From contig NZ_AJLE01000008.1 in the NCBI RefSeq assembly GCF_000296775.1, forward strand, positions 1-38,009: 38,009 bases of DNA, in the 5' to 3' direction. How positions within the stretch are numbered: position 1 is the first letter of the stretch; each line of letters starts with the position of its first letter. The translations under genes and the position numbers were made by a program. Shown one piece after another: positions 15,658 through 24,175 of this stretch. The notes below the pieces were generated by a model that saw only the letters and a program-made list of their open reading frames with translations, did no database searches and was not told the DNA's origin. The stretch is from Sulfurovum sp. AR. Lineage in GTDB: Bacteria > Campylobacterota > Campylobacteria > Campylobacterales > Sulfurovaceae.

Positions 15658-16202
15658 TAGTTTCTCCCTTTAGCGAAAGGCATACCAAGCTTTTCTAAAA
15701 GCGTGAATGCTTGTTTATCATCTTCAGTGCTCGTTACGATAGTGATATTCATACCGTGTGTCTTGATCACTTTATCAAATTCAACTTCTGGGAACATCAA
15801 TTGCTCTTGAAGACCGAAGTTATAGTTACCACGTCCGTCAAAACCTTTTCTTGGTGTACCTCTAAAGTCTTTTACTCTTGGAAGTGCGATCGATACAAGT
15901 TTATCAAAGAAGTTATACATATTTTCACCTCTAAGTGTTACTCTGATACCAGATGGAGCACCTTCTCTTGCTTTAAAACCAGCAACTGATTTTTTAGCAT
16001 TTACTATTACTGCTTTTTGACCAGCAATTAGTGAAATTGTGTCTGCCATATTAGCGATGAGTTTAGTATCTTTACCTTCTTCACCGGCACCAACAGAGAT
16101 AACAATTTTCTCAAGCTTCGGAGTCTGCATCGTATTTACAACCCCGCACTCTTCTCTAAGTGCAGGAACGATGTCATTGTACTTTTGCTTCATTCTACTC
16201 AT
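15657..16202 (-). CDS. rplE: 50S ribosomal protein L5
   Basis: 181 residues. It contains [34 protein letters not shown]-type sequence and the [19 protein letters not shown] and [12 protein letters not shown] blocks. L5 binds 5S rRNA and contacts the P-site tRNA. It starts 4 bp after rplX and overlaps rpsN by one base. Confidence 0.98.
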   Translation of the reverse strand: MSRMKQKYNDIVPALREECGVVNTMQTPKLEKIVISVGAGEEGKDTKLIANMADTISLIAGQKAVIVNAKKSVAGFKAREGAPSGIRVTLRGENMYNFFDKLVSIALPRVKDFRGTPRKGFDGRGNYNFGLQEQLMFPEVEFDKVIKTHGMNITIVTSTEDDKQAFTLLEKLGMPFAKGRN

Positions 16203-16206
16203 AGGA

Positions 16207-16440
16207 TTAACCCTCTACTTTTTTTACATTTGAGATGTGGATAGGCATTTCTTTGCTCACAAATCCACCCTCTTTGTTCTGCTCGCTTGGTTTTACAGCT
16301 TTTTTAGCTGTTTTACAACCTGCAACGATTACTGCATCTTTTTTTGTAAGTACTTGAAGCACTTCTCCAACTGTACCTTTGTCATCACCAGCGATAACCA
16401 TTACCTGGTCACCTTTTTTGATCTTGAATGTTTTAGCCAT
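16207..16440 (-). CDS. rplX: 50S ribosomal protein L24
   Basis: 77 residues from the start I prefer, ATG at 16440 ([20 protein letters not shown]). A longer frame begins at 16446, but there GGAGG would be one base from its ATG. The same GGAGG is seven bases before the 16440 ATG, which also overlaps the rplN stop as TAATG. The KOW motif ([20 protein letters not shown]) is clear and the C-terminus has [14 protein letters not shown]24 is an early assembly protein at the tunnel exit. It is shorter than the E. coli protein. Confidence 0.96.
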   Translation of the reverse strand: MAKTFKIKKGDQVMVIAGDDKGTVGEVLQVLTKKDAVIVAGCKTAKKAVKPSEQNKEGGFVSKEMPIHISNVKKVEG

Positions 16441-16808
16441 TACCATACCTCCGGTGCAAGTGATACAATTTTCATAAAACCTGCATATCTTGTTTCACGA
16501 CTTACAGGACCAAAGATACGTGTACCTATCGGTTCTCTTTTGTCATCGATAATTACTGCTGCATTGTCGTCAAATCTAATCAGTGATCCGTTTTCTCTCT
16601 GGATCTCTTTTTTTGTTCTAACTACAACAGCTTTAACAACTTTACCTTTTTTCACTTTTCCAGTTGGAAGTGCTTTCTTTACAGAAGCAACGATCACGTC
16701 ACCTACTGATGCATATCTTCTTTTAGATCCGCCAAGAACCTTGATACACATGATCTCTTTTGCACCAGAGTTATCTGCTACATTTAATCTTGTAAAACCT
16801 TGGATCAT
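16440..16808 (-). CDS. rplN: 50S ribosomal protein L14
   Basis: 122 residues, the standard length. It begins [20 protein letters not shown] and contains the [40 protein letters not shown] and [11 protein letters not shown] blocks. L14 lies at the subunit interface. One-base overlaps at both ends (with rpsQ and rplX) couple it to its neighbours. Confidence 0.98.
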   Translation of the reverse strand: MIQGFTRLNVADNSGAKEIMCIKVLGGSKRRYASVGDVIVASVKKALPTGKVKKGKVVKAVVVRTKKEIQRENGSLIRFDDNAAVIIDDKREPIGTRIFGPVSRETRYAGFMKIVSLAPEVW

Positions 16809-17056
16809 TACACTTCTCCTCTCTTCACGATTTCAAGAAGTCTGAAGCTTTTTGTTTTTGAAAGTGGTCTACATTCGATAGCGCTCACTGTATCTCCAAC
16901 ATTGATGTCGTTCTTCTCATCGTGAATAAGATATTTTTTAAATCTTTTTACAGTCTTGTGATATCTTGGGTGAAGTACTCTTCTTTCAACTAATACAGTT
17001 GCAGTTTTTTCTCCAGCCTTTTTGATCACAGTACCTTGTATTTGTCTTTTTGGCAT
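16808..17056 (-). CDS. rpsQ: 30S ribosomal protein S17
   Basis: 82 residues, OB-fold. It contains [40 protein letters not shown] and [19 protein letters not shown], all S17 hallmarks. It is a primary 16S rRNA binder. It starts 10 bp after rpmC and overlaps rplN by one base. Confidence 0.98.
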   Translation of the reverse strand: MPKRQIQGTVIKKAGEKTATVLVERRVLHPRYHKTVKRFKKYLIHDEKNDINVGDTVSAIECRPLSKTKSFRLLEIVKRGEV

Positions 17057-17066
17057 GTCTGACCCT

Positions 17067-17258
17067 TTACTTCGATCTAGCAGCAGTTAGTGCTGTTTGA
17101 ATTCTAGCGATATCTTTTTTCGCTACTCTTAACTCTGAAGTGTTTGTAAGCTGCATAGTCTTTTGCTTTGCATTCAATGTAAACAATTCAAGTTTTTTCT
17201 CTTTAAGCATCGCCGTAAGTTCTGCTTCATTTTTATCTTTTAAATCAATATAGTTCAT
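17067..17258 (-). CDS. rpmC: 50S ribosomal protein L29
   Basis: 63 residues, two-helix protein: [20 protein letters not shown] ... [15 protein letters not shown]. It lies at the tunnel exit, near the SRP and trigger factor site. Its first 14 bases overlap the end of rplP, with AAAGGAT before the ATG, which implies translational coupling. Confidence 0.97.
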   Translation of the reverse strand: MNYIDLKDKNEAELTAMLKEKKLELFTLNAKQKTMQLTNTSELRVAKKDIARIQTALTAARSK

Positions 17259-17670
17259 TACTATCCTTTAAAGTGATAATTTTACACTTAAATGGCATTT
17301 TATGAATCGCAAGTGTTAATGCTGCTCTTGCAAGTGTCTCTTCAACGCCTGCCATTTCGAAAATAATTCTACCTGGCTTAATGTTCATTACCCATTTATC
17401 AACACCACCTTTACCTTTACCCATTCTTGTTTCGAGTGGTTTAGCAGTCAATGGCTTATCTGGGAAAACTCTGATCCAAGTTTTACCTGTTCTTGAAATT
17501 TTTCTCGTCATCGTAATACGCGCAGCTTCGATCTGTCTAGAATCGATTCTACCAGCTTCAGTTGCTTTGATTGCGATATCACCAAACTCAATTTTGTTAC
17601 CTCTGAAAGATTTACCGCGGTTGCGGCCTTTCATCTGCTTTCTCCATTTAGTTCTTTTAGGCATTAGCAT
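17245..17670 (-). CDS. rplP: 50S ribosomal protein L16
   Basis: 141 residues. It starts [20 protein letters not shown], the usual L16 N-terminus, with GAGGTG seven bases before the [22 protein letters not shown]-like sequence and [20 protein letters not shown] follow. L16 helps position tRNA at the A site and peptidyl-transferase centre. It overlaps rpmC by 14 bp and follows rpsC by 2 bp. Confidence 0.98.
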   Translation of the reverse strand: MLMPKRTKWRKQMKGRNRGKSFRGNKIEFGDIAIKATEAGRIDSRQIEAARITMTRKISRTGKTWIRVFPDKPLTAKPLETRMGKGKGGVDKWVMNIKPGRIIFEMAGVEETLARAALTLAIHKMPFKCKIITLKDSNELY

Positions 17671-17672
17671 GA

Positions 17673-18371
17673 TTATTCACCTCTTTTTCTAGATGGCTTT
17701 CTACCACCTTTTTTCTCTTCTGCTGGCTCAGCTTGGATACCTTTAGTAAGAACTTCACCTTTGAAGATCCAAACTTTAATACCAATGATCCCATACGTCG
17801 TATGTGCTTCAGCAAAACCGTAATCGATCTTCGCTCTAAGTGTATGAAGAGGAACTCTACCCTCTAGGTACCACTCAGTTCTTGCCATTTCAGCACCACC
17901 AAGACGACCAGATACAGAGATCTTGATCCCTTTTGCACCTGATTTAAGTGCACCTTGGATCACTTTTTTCATTGCACGTCTAAACGCAACTCTTCTTTCA
18001 AGTTGTGTTGCAACGTTTTCAGCAGCAAGTTGACCTGAAGCCTGAGGACGCTTCTCTTCTTTAATATTGATCGCTACATCTTTACCAAGCATTTTGATAA
18101 GTGTTGCTTTCAATTTTTCAATATCTGCACCTTTTTTCCCGATAATGATACCAGGTCTAGCCGTTACGATATTTACTCTTAACTTTTTTACTGTTCTTTC
18201 GATGATGATGTTAGAAACACCCGCATAGAAAAGTTCTTTTTTAAGGTATTTTCTGATTTTATGATCTTCTGCGATAAATTCAGGTGCTCTACCTTTTGCA
18301 GGGAACCATCTTGATTCCCAGTTTCTGTTGATTCCAAGTCTAAGACCTATAGGATTTACTTTTTGACCCAT
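17673..18371 (-). CDS. rpsC: 30S ribosomal protein S3
   Basis: 232 residues. The N-terminal [20 protein letters not shown] is characteristic. The KH domain with the GXXG loop ([17 protein letters not shown]) and the C-terminal [20 protein letters not shown] are all present. S3 forms part of the mRNA entry channel with S4 and S5. The C-terminal tail is Lys/Arg/Gly-rich. It begins 1 bp after rplV. Confidence 0.98.
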   Translation of the reverse strand: MGQKVNPIGLRLGINRNWESRWFPAKGRAPEFIAEDHKIRKYLKKELFYAGVSNIIIERTVKKLRVNIVTARPGIIIGKKGADIEKLKATLIKMLGKDVAINIKEEKRPQASGQLAAENVATQLERRVAFRRAMKKVIQGALKSGAKGIKISVSGRLGGAEMARTEWYLEGRVPLHTLRAKIDYGFAEAHTTYGIIGIKVWIFKGEVLTKGIQAEPAEEKKGGRKPSRKRGE

Positions 18372-18372
18372 A

Positions 18373-18711
18373 TTATGCGTCCTCCCCAGTTTTTTCAGCT
18401 ACGCCAACTTCAACTAAAATGTGCGCTGTTGGTTTAATGATTCTAGAAGCTGTACCTCTAGCTCTTGGTCTCCATCTTTTCATTACCGCTGCTTTATCAA
18501 CTCTACAAGAAGTGATCACCACTTCTTCTGGCTCAAAATCACCGTTAGCAACTGCAGATGCAATTACTTTAGAAACGATACCCGCTGCTTTGTTAGGCAT
18601 AAACTCAAGTGCTGCAAGAGCAAGCTCAGCATTCATACCCTGAACTTCTCTAGCGATAAGTCTAGCTTTAGTAGGTGATACTCTTACGAATTTTAATAAT
18701 GCTCTACTCAT
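18373..18711 (-). CDS. rplV: 50S ribosomal protein L22
   Basis: 112 residues. It contains [20 protein letters not shown] and the loop region with [20 protein letters not shown], which lines the exit tunnel at the constriction. VDKAAVMKR ... GTASRI is in the normal place for macrolide-relevant residues; I see no insertion or deletion. It follows rpsS by 2 bp. Confidence 0.98.
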   Translation of the reverse strand: MSRALLKFVRVSPTKARLIAREVQGMNAELALAALEFMPNKAAGIVSKVIASAVANGDFEPEEVVITSCRVDKAAVMKRWRPRARGTASRIIKPTAHILVEVGVAEKTGEDA

Positions 18712-18713
18712 AA

Positions 18714-18992
18714 TTAACCTACCTTCTTCTGTACAGAACCTTTATGGCCCTTAAATGTTCTTGTTGGTGCAAATTCACCCAATTTGTAACCTACATGGTT
18801 TTCAGTTACAAATACTGGTACAAATTGTCTACCATTGTGAACGTTGATTGTCAAACCGATAAACTCAGGGAAGATCACTGATCTTCTTGACCAAGTTTTA
18901 ATAGGTTTATTTGAACCTTCTTCTTTTGCTTTAAGCACTTTTTTCATTAGGTGACCATCGATGAATGGACCTTTTTTTGTCGATCTTGCCAT
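18714..18992 (-). CDS. rpsS: 30S ribosomal protein S19
   Basis: 92 residues. It begins [20 protein letters not shown] and has [40 protein letters not shown] and [14 protein letters not shown], the full S19 set. S19 binds the head of the 30S subunit with S13. It starts 11 bp after rplB. Confidence 0.98.
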   Translation of the reverse strand: MARSTKKGPFIDGHLMKKVLKAKEEGSNKPIKTWSRRSVIFPEFIGLTINVHNGRQFVPVFVTENHVGYKLGEFAPTRTFKGHKGSVQKKVG

Positions 18993-19003
18993 ATCTTAGC
19001 CCC

Positions 19004-19831
19004 TTACTTTTTACGCTTAGAGATAATTAACTTATCACTAGCTTTTTTCTTACGAGTTTTAAACCCTTTAGCCGGAGTACCCCATGGAGATACTGGATGA
19101 CGTCCTGAGTTTGTTTTACCTTCACCACCACCGTGTGGGTGATCGATAGGGTTCATCGCAGAACCACGTGTTTGTGGTCTGATACCAAGGTGTCTGCTTC
19201 TACCAGCTTTACCAATAACGATATTTGAGAAATCTTCGTTACCAACAGTACCGATTGTTGCAAGACATGCACCAAGTACATATCTCATTTCACCAGATGG
19301 AAGTCTAAGTGAAACGTATTTACCATCTCTACCCATGATCTGTGCATAACCACCCGCTGAACGTGCGATCTGACCACCATGACCAGGATTCAATTCAATG
19401 TTGTGAACCAATGTACCTACTGGGATGTTCATCAATTTCATTGCATTACCAGTCTTGATATCAAGTCCTGACTCAGCTGACATGATCTTATCACCTACAT
19501 TAAGTCCTTTTGGTTGAAGTACATATCTTCTGTCACCATCAACATATTTGATAAGACAGATTCTACAGTTTCTGTATGGGTCGTACTCAACAGTTGCTAC
19601 TGTACCTTCGATGTTAAATTTATTTCTTTTAAAATCGATGATTCTATATAGTTTTTTAGCACCTGCTTCTCTGTGACGAGAAGTGATTCTACCGTTACTG
19701 TTTCTACCTGCTGATCTCGGAAGATTCTTAAGTAGAGCTCTAACGCTTGCTTTAGCAGTGATATCACCACTGTCAAGGTTAGTCATATAACGACGAGAAG
19801 GTGTGGTTGGTTTATATGTTTTAATTGCCAT
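19004..19831 (-). CDS. rplB: 50S ribosomal protein L2
   Basis: 275 residues, full length. The central RNA-binding blocks ([40 protein letters not shown]) and the highly conserved [20 protein letters not shown] region near the peptidyl-transferase centre are intact. The C-terminus ends [17 protein letters not shown]. It lies between rplW and rpsS, as in the S10 operon elsewhere. Confidence 0.98.
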   Translation of the reverse strand: MAIKTYKPTTPSRRYMTNLDSGDITAKASVRALLKNLPRSAGRNSNGRITSRHREAGAKKLYRIIDFKRNKFNIEGTVATVEYDPYRNCRICLIKYVDGDRRYVLQPKGLNVGDKIMSAESGLDIKTGNAMKLMNIPVGTLVHNIELNPGHGGQIARSAGGYAQIMGRDGKYVSLRLPSGEMRYVLGACLATIGTVGNEDFSNIVIGKAGRSRHLGIRPQTRGSAMNPIDHPHGGGEGKTNSGRHPVSPWGTPAKGFKTRKKKASDKLIISKRKK

Positions 19832-19840
19832 CTTCTATCC

Positions 19841-20122
19841 TTATACCGCTAAACTTTCGATTTTTGCATCTTCTGGAAGCTTCACATAGAACTTTTTCAA
19901 GTCTGGTCTTTTTCCTTCAACGCCTCTAAATCTTTTCACTTTACCGTTTACTCTCATTGAGTTTACGCTAAGTGGATTGATCCCGAAGAACTCTTTAAAT
20001 ACTTCTTTAAGACCATTTTTAGTCATTCTTGGAGTCGTTTGAACTACGATGACACCATCTTCTTGAAGAGCCAAACTCTTCTCTGTATACATAATTGATT
20101 TAATATCTGTAATATCTGCCAT
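19841..20122 (-). CDS. rplW: 50S ribosomal protein L23
   Basis: 93 residues. It contains [20 protein letters not shown] and the [20 protein letters not shown] region, then [21 protein letters not shown]23 forms the docking site for trigger factor and SRP at the tunnel exit. It begins 1 bp after rplD. The length is normal. Confidence 0.97.
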   Translation of the reverse strand: MADITDIKSIMYTEKSLALQEDGVIVVQTTPRMTKNGLKEVFKEFFGINPLSVNSMRVNGKVKRFRGVEGKRPDLKKFYVKLPEDAKIESLAV

Positions 20123-20123
20123 C

Positions 20124-20714
20124 TTAAGCCTCTTTCGTCAATTTGTCAAATAGTGCTTTTTCAATCACAATTGAGTGATATGCAGCAGCAAGATAAGCAT
20201 TAAGCTCATTTGATTCAATAAGATATGCGTTCTGAAGATTTCTGAATGCTAAGAAAGTCTTATCATCGATCATCTCTTTTACTACAAGTACATCTCTCTG
20301 CCCAAGCCCGTTCACGAATGCTGATGCATCTTTTGTTTTACCTGATGCGATCTCAATGTTGTCAACAACAAAAAGTCTTTCATTCGCTGCCATTTCTGCT
20401 AGAGCATGATAAAGCGCAAGTTTCTTTTGCTTTTTGTTCACTTTTTGGTCATAGTTTTTGTTTGTACTTGGACCAAATGCAACACCACCGCCTACAAATA
20501 CAGGTGATCTTAATGAACCTGCTCTTGCACGTCCGCCACCTTTTTGAGCCCATGGTTTCTTACCACCACCGCTTACAGCAGATCTGTTCTTAGTTTGTGC
20601 AGTATTTGCTCTAAGACCTGCAGCATATGCTTTACAATAAAGGTAAAGGTTATGCGGGTGCACTTCCAAAAAAGACTGTGGAAGGTCTGTTGTTTTAATT
20701 ACTGTTGTTTTCAT
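20124..20714 (-). CDS. rplD: 50S ribosomal protein L4
   Basis: 196 residues. The tunnel-lining loop is seen in [20 protein letters not shown] and [20 protein letters not shown]. The later [20 protein letters not shown] and the C-terminal half are typical. In E. coli, L4 also represses the S10 operon. Its ATG overlaps the rplC stop by one base. The N-terminus carries the short extension [15 protein letters not shown]. Confidence 0.98.
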   Translation of the reverse strand: MKTTVIKTTDLPQSFLEVHPHNLYLYCKAYAAGLRANTAQTKNRSAVSGGGKKPWAQKGGGRARAGSLRSPVFVGGGVAFGPSTNKNYDQKVNKKQKKLALYHALAEMAANERLFVVDNIEIASGKTKDASAFVNGLGQRDVLVVKEMIDDKTFLAFRNLQNAYLIESNELNAYLAAAYHSIVIEKALFDKLTKEA

Positions 20715-21295
20715 TATTTAACTATCCTTACCAATCCTCTAGCCCCATTGTGACCAGGAATTGAACCTTTTAATACTAAGATACCGTTTTCAGCATCAAA
20801 TGACATTACATCATTTTTAACAGTAACTTGTGTGTTACCATATTGTCCAGGCATTTTTTTACCAGGCATTACACGACCAGGCCACTCTGCGTTACCGATT
20901 GAACCGATTCTTCTACCAAATCTATGCCCGTGTGAACCAGGTCCACCACCAAAACCGTGACGCTTCATACCACCTTGGAAACCTCTACCTTTAGTATCAA
21001 GAGATGTTTTCACTACAGATGTTTCAGCCAATGCAGCTGTGCTAAGATCACCAGCTTCAGTACCTTCAGCCACTTCAATCGTCATAAATTTGTTAAACTC
21101 TTTAGATACACCGTATTTAGTCTGCTGACCTTCGATGCTCTTGTTAAGTTTTTTGCTAGAGTTATATGCAACAAGTGCTTTACCGTCTTCTCTCACTTCA
21201 CAAACTTTCGTATCAATAACTTTAAGAAGTGTAACTGGAACAGCTGGTACGTCAACAGTTCTGCTCATACCAATTTTTTCTACAATAAATTCCAT
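20714..21295 (-). CDS. rplC: 50S ribosomal protein L3
   Basis: 193 residues. It contains [20 protein letters not shown] at the N-terminus. The extended loop [20 protein letters not shown] reaches the peptidyl-transferase centre, and [20 protein letters not shown] and [14 protein letters not shown] follow. AGGAG lies seven bases before the chosen ATG, so the eight extra residues before the GMSR segment are real. It starts 9 bp after rpsJ. It is shorter than E. coli L3. Confidence 0.98.
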   Translation of the reverse strand: MEFIVEKIGMSRTVDVPAVPVTLLKVIDTKVCEVREDGKALVAYNSSKKLNKSIEGQQTKYGVSKEFNKFMTIEVAEGTEAGDLSTAALAETSVVKTSLDTKGRGFQGGMKRHGFGGGPGSHGHRFGRRIGSIGNAEWPGRVMPGKKMPGQYGNTQVTVKNDVMSFDAENGILVLKGSIPGHNGARGLVRIVK

Positions 21296-21304
21296 TTTCT
21301 ACTC

Positions 21305-21616
21305 CTACTTATCCATTGATCTGATTTCAACTTCGATTTCAGGTGCTAGATCCAACTTCATAAGTGAATCGATAGTATCTGAAGTCGCCGAAACGATGTC
21401 GATCATTCTTCCATGAATTCTGATCTCAAACTGCTCACGTGAATCTTTGTTAACGTGTGGTGATTTAAGAACAGTATAACGCTTCAATTTAGTTGGCATT
21501 GGAATTGGCCCTCTAATCTCTGCACCTGTACGTTTAACTGCATCGATGATAGCAGCAACTGATCTGTCTAATACTCTGTGATCGTAAGCTTTAAGCTTTA
21601 ATCTAATTTTTTCCAT
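21305..21616 (-). CDS. rpsJ: 30S ribosomal protein S10
   Basis: 103 residues. It contains [40 protein letters not shown] and [20 protein letters not shown], the S10 signatures. It is the first gene of a run of 23 continuous genes to infA. The promoter lies 79-84 bp upstream. S10 (NusE) also takes part in antitermination with NusB. Confidence 0.98.
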   Translation of the reverse strand: MEKIRLKLKAYDHRVLDRSVAAIIDAVKRTGAEIRGPIPMPTKLKRYTVLKSPHVNKDSREQFEIRIHGRMIDIVSATSDTIDSLMKLDLAPEIEVEIRSMDK

Positions 21617-21670
21617 ATTTTACCTTTAAAAGAACTCGTTAGTACGTGCCTAAACACAGGGGTTAAACCC

Positions 21671-21700
21671 TCTAACATAAATTTAGGAACGCGAATTATA
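21671..21700 (-). promoter_or_regulatory. S10 operon promoter
   Basis: GGGTATAAT on the minus strand, with TATAAT at 21700-21695, lies 79 bp before the rpsJ ATG. The leader contains a GGGTTTAACCC self-complementary stretch near 21660-21670. The same GGGTATAAT core is upstream of rpmJ. Confidence 0.6.
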
Positions 21701-21744
21701 CCCAAAGTTTTTGAAAGGTGCAATACTTTTTAGTCTAAAAACGC

Positions 21745-21781
21745 TACAATATTGAAAAATGTTTCCTTATAAAAAGGAAAC
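21745..21781 (+). promoter_or_regulatory. Promoter and leader hairpin of the AAA ATPase gene
   Basis: A -10-like TACAAT is at 21745-21750. A perfect 8-bp stem (GTTTCCTT with AAGGAAAC, loop ATAAA) follows at 21761-21781, 18 bp before the ATG at 21800, in the untranslated leader. There is no T tract after it, so it is more likely a stability or regulatory hairpin than a terminator. Confidence 0.4.
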
Positions 21782-21799
21782 TATGAGGCAGAACTGGTC

Positions 21800-22876
21800 A
21801 TGGAATTACTCGAATATTATCAAAATCAGCGTTATAGCATTGTCAATTATGTTCCAAGAAAATGCCAATTGCCTCTCAAAGGTGACATCAACCTCTATGG
21901 TGCACGTGGTTCAGGGAAAACGACCATGATCCTTGATCTGATGCAAGAAGAGAATGAAGAGACGACACTCTATATAGACCTGGAAGATCCCAATTTGATA
22001 TTCAACCCCCTTACGACTTTAGTACTGCAGCATTATATAGACCGTGAGGGCATCACCCTGCTCATACTTGATCATTACAGGGAAGGCTATCTTCCTACTT
22101 TCCCAAATGTGGAAAGGCTCATTGTTCTCTCACGCATACCGCTTCATCATAAAGAGCTTACTCCTGTCGAGCTTTTCCCTTTAGACTATGAAGAGTTTCT
22201 AGCCTTTGAGACCAGTGTTTCTCAGAGCAGTGGCTTTAATCACTTTCTACGCTCTGGTACCCTGCCAATGATCGCAAGGTCACAAAAAACAAATACCTTA
22301 GTAATGAAGAACTTTTTGAAAAGCGCTTTTGATGCCAATGAGCAGAAACTGCTTCTAGTGCTCGCACAACACCATACCAAACACCTGACTACCCATCAGA
22401 TCTACACCTTTGCAAAGGAAAAGTTTAAAGTCTCCAAGGACTGGCTTTACAAAACAATGAAGCTCTTTACTCAGGAGAAACTCGTTTTATTCATCGAAGA
22501 CAGATATCAAAAATCCGGAAAAAAGATGTTGCTTTTTGACTTTGCATTTGCCAAGTACCTTACCCTAGGACAGCCTTTTATCTTACAGTTTGATACGATG
22601 ATCGCCTTGGCGCTTATAAAACACGGCATTGAGGTACAGACACTCGGGATACATGGATATGTAACAAAAAACGACGAACTGATCATACCTGCTCCATTTG
22701 AGAGTGAGGAGAGTCTCTGGGTAAAGTCCCAAGGCAAGTTCTCTATCTACAAAAAATACGGGATAAAAAAAGTGACCATTGTCACAGTGGCCAATACCTA
22801 CGACTATCATATAGAAAAGCTCTACTTTGAAGCGATCCCTTTTAATGAATGGAGTGTCATCAATGCTGAAGAGTAA
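21800..22876 (+). CDS. AAA-type ATPase of unknown role
   Basis: 358 residues. The Walker A motif GARGSGKT is at 34-41, and a Walker B-like LLILDHY is at 87-93. The layout (AAA domain about 25-165, winged-helix-like stretch about 190-240, then a C-terminal part with strands VTIVTVANTY) resembles the AAA_14/DUF4143 class of ATPases, whose roles are poorly defined. It has no signal peptide, so it is cytoplasmic. It is divergent from rpsJ and sits upstream of ffs. A possible ribosome-binding site GAGGCAG lies eight bases before the ATG. The exact family needs a profile search. Confidence 0.8.
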   Translation: MELLEYYQNQRYSIVNYVPRKCQLPLKGDINLYGARGSGKTTMILDLMQEENEETTLYIDLEDPNLIFNPLTTLVLQHYIDREGITLLILDHYREGYLPTFPNVERLIVLSRIPLHHKELTPVELFPLDYEEFLAFETSVSQSSGFNHFLRSGTLPMIARSQKTNTLVMKNFLKSAFDANEQKLLLVLAQHHTKHLTTHQIYTFAKEKFKVSKDWLYKTMKLFTQEKLVLFIEDRYQKSGKKMLLFDFAFAKYLTLGQPFILQFDTMIALALIKHGIEVQTLGIHGYVTKNDELIIPAPFESEESLWVKSQGKFSIYKKYGIKKVTIVTVANTYDYHIEKLYFEAIPFNEWSVINAEE

Positions 22877-22893
22877 TATAAGCTAGCTTTAGC

Positions 22894-22899
22894 TAAAAT
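22894..22899 (+). promoter_or_regulatory. Candidate -10 box of the SRP RNA gene
   Basis: TAAAAT lies seven bases before the apparent 5' end of the SRP RNA. An AGCTA/TAGCT hairpin (22881-22894) overlaps it and may also mark the end of the ATPase transcript. Confidence 0.35.
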
Positions 22900-22905
22900 T
22901 TCGAT

Positions 22906-23012
22906 GCCTCTTTTCAGACCTGTGCAACGGAACTGAAAGACAACGGGTCAGGACGGGAACGTAGCAGCCCACCTTTCTTTACTGTGTGCCGCAGGGATCT
23001 GGGGAGGGGTGT
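22906..23012 (+). ncRNA. ffs: Signal recognition particle RNA, small bacterial type
   Basis: The Ffh-binding hairpin is recognisable. GGGTCAGGACGGGAACGTAG followed by CAGCCC has a GGAA tetraloop closed by ACG/CGT, with the conserved AGCAG and GTCAG asymmetric loop strands. The 5' CCTCTTTTCAGA can pair with the 3' TCTGGGGAGG, closing a single long hairpin of about 107 bases. There is no Alu domain, as expected for a Gram-negative SRP RNA. The ends are estimated from pairing and may be off by several bases. No clear terminator follows. Confidence 0.85.
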
Positions 23013-23128
23013 TAATAATCTACGTAATATCTTCAAACAACAATCATAACTATAACCTGAGCCAAGGGCGAAGCTTTAGTGAGATGAATTGAAAGATTAG
23101 CTTTGCTGATTTTCAAGAAGACAATGAT

Positions 23129-23216
23129 AGAGAGGTGGCCGAGTGGTCGAAGGCGCACGACTGGAACTCGTGTATGGGGCAACTCATCGAGGGTTCGAAT
23201 CCCTTCCTCTCTGCCA
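23129..23216 (+). tRNA. tRNA-Ser (anticodon GGA)
   Basis: 88 bases including the encoded CCA. The acceptor stem is AGAGAGG with CCTCTCT, plus discriminator G. The D arm is GGCCGAGTGGTCGAAGGC. The anticodon stem CACGA/TCGTG encloses loop CTGGAAC, with anticodon GGA at 34-36. A long variable arm and a normal T arm (GGGTTCGAATCCC) confirm a class II serine tRNA reading UCC/UCU. The 23,013-23,128 stretch before it contains no other recognised feature. Confidence 0.97.
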
Positions 23217-23233
23217 TAATCCAAATATATCCC

Positions 23234-24163
23234 CTAAAATACAGATTTTAAAATTTCATTTGAAACCGATATTGCTCCCTTTTTATTTGTATGTGACCTA
23301 TCTAGAAAATAATTATCTGATAAATTCAATTTTTCATGCATATTCAAGTAAATAAATTGCTGCTTATTAGATATATATTCTAATTTTTGTACATATTTAT
23401 TAAAAATATATGATACATCTTTATTATCTTGTAGAATAGGTTTTCTATATGGTGTAGTAATTACTATTAATGTAATATCCTTAGATTTTGCAATATTATT
23501 TAATTCCTGCAAATCATTAAAGCATCTCTCCTCTAGAGTATATTTTTCCCTCTTCTGGCTATTCCATCTTTTTTTATCTATATACTCACTACTAAAATTA
23601 AGCTCAATACCACCTGTTTTATCAAAACCTATATATGAATATTTATTTGGATTAAGATACTTATTATCATATTGCATATAATCCCTTATATTACTTACTA
23701 GACTTTCTAATCTATTTAAGTATGGTGATAAAATAAACTCATTATTTAAAAAACTTTTTACTTCATCCTCATCTATATCTTTTACTCTATACTCTTTGAA
23801 ATCAATATATTGCGTGGGATAAATTATATATTCTATCTTGTCTAATTTTATTAATTTAATCAACTGTAAAACCTCACTCGTTTGTAAGCCCCATGAAGAT
23901 AAATTAGCAATTTTTTTTATTTTTTCTGATCCCTCTTCTAATCTAGTCCCATTGATATTAGTAAGTGCCATTGAAGAACCTATGACAATTGTATTCGTGC
24001 CATCTAATAATTTATTATTTCGCATGAAATTTAATTTTGCATCATAAGATATAGAATTTGAAAATCTCAATGGAATATTTGTTTGTTCAAGTATAACTAG
24101 AGGTGTTGCTATAACAATTATTATTGTCATTAGCCAAATGTTTATCCATTTCTTCCCATTCAT
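23234..24163 (-). CDS. SGNH-like membrane-anchored protein, probable partner of the MBOAT acyltransferase
   Basis: 309 residues. An N-terminal membrane anchor or signal (IWLMTIIIVIATPLVI, about 9-24) is followed by an SGNH-type fold: IGSSMALTN (nucleophile Ser at 63 or 64), SSWGLQTSE, and DRSH near the C-terminus, giving the Asp288/His291 pair. AlgJ/AlgX- and DltD-like proteins of this type work with MBOAT acyltransferases to acylate extracellular polysaccharide. It follows the AlgI-like gene by 12 bp on the same strand. The gene is strikingly AT-rich compared with the ribosomal genes, with many Ile, Asn and Lys codons, hinting at recent transfer. The exact substrate is unknown. Confidence 0.8.
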   Translation of the reverse strand: MNGKKWINIWLMTIIIVIATPLVILEQTNIPLRFSNSISYDAKLNFMRNNKLLDGTNTIVIGSSMALTNINGTRLEEGSEKIKKIANLSSWGLQTSEVLQLIKLIKLDKIEYIIYPTQYIDFKEYRVKDIDEDEVKSFLNNEFILSPYLNRLESLVSNIRDYMQYDNKYLNPNKYSYIGFDKTGGIELNFSSEYIDKKRWNSQKREKYTLEERCFNDLQELNNIAKSKDITLIVITTPYRKPILQDNKDVSYIFNKYVQKLEYISNKQQFIYLNMHEKLNLSDNYFLDRSHTNKKGAISVSNEILKSVF

Positions 24164-24175
24164 AATTACTCTCTC

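Noticed and set aside
23033-23224. Minus-strand frame overlapping tRNA-Ser
   Set aside because: The sequence around GREEGIRTLDELPH is the well-known false product of reading across a tRNA-Ser gene.
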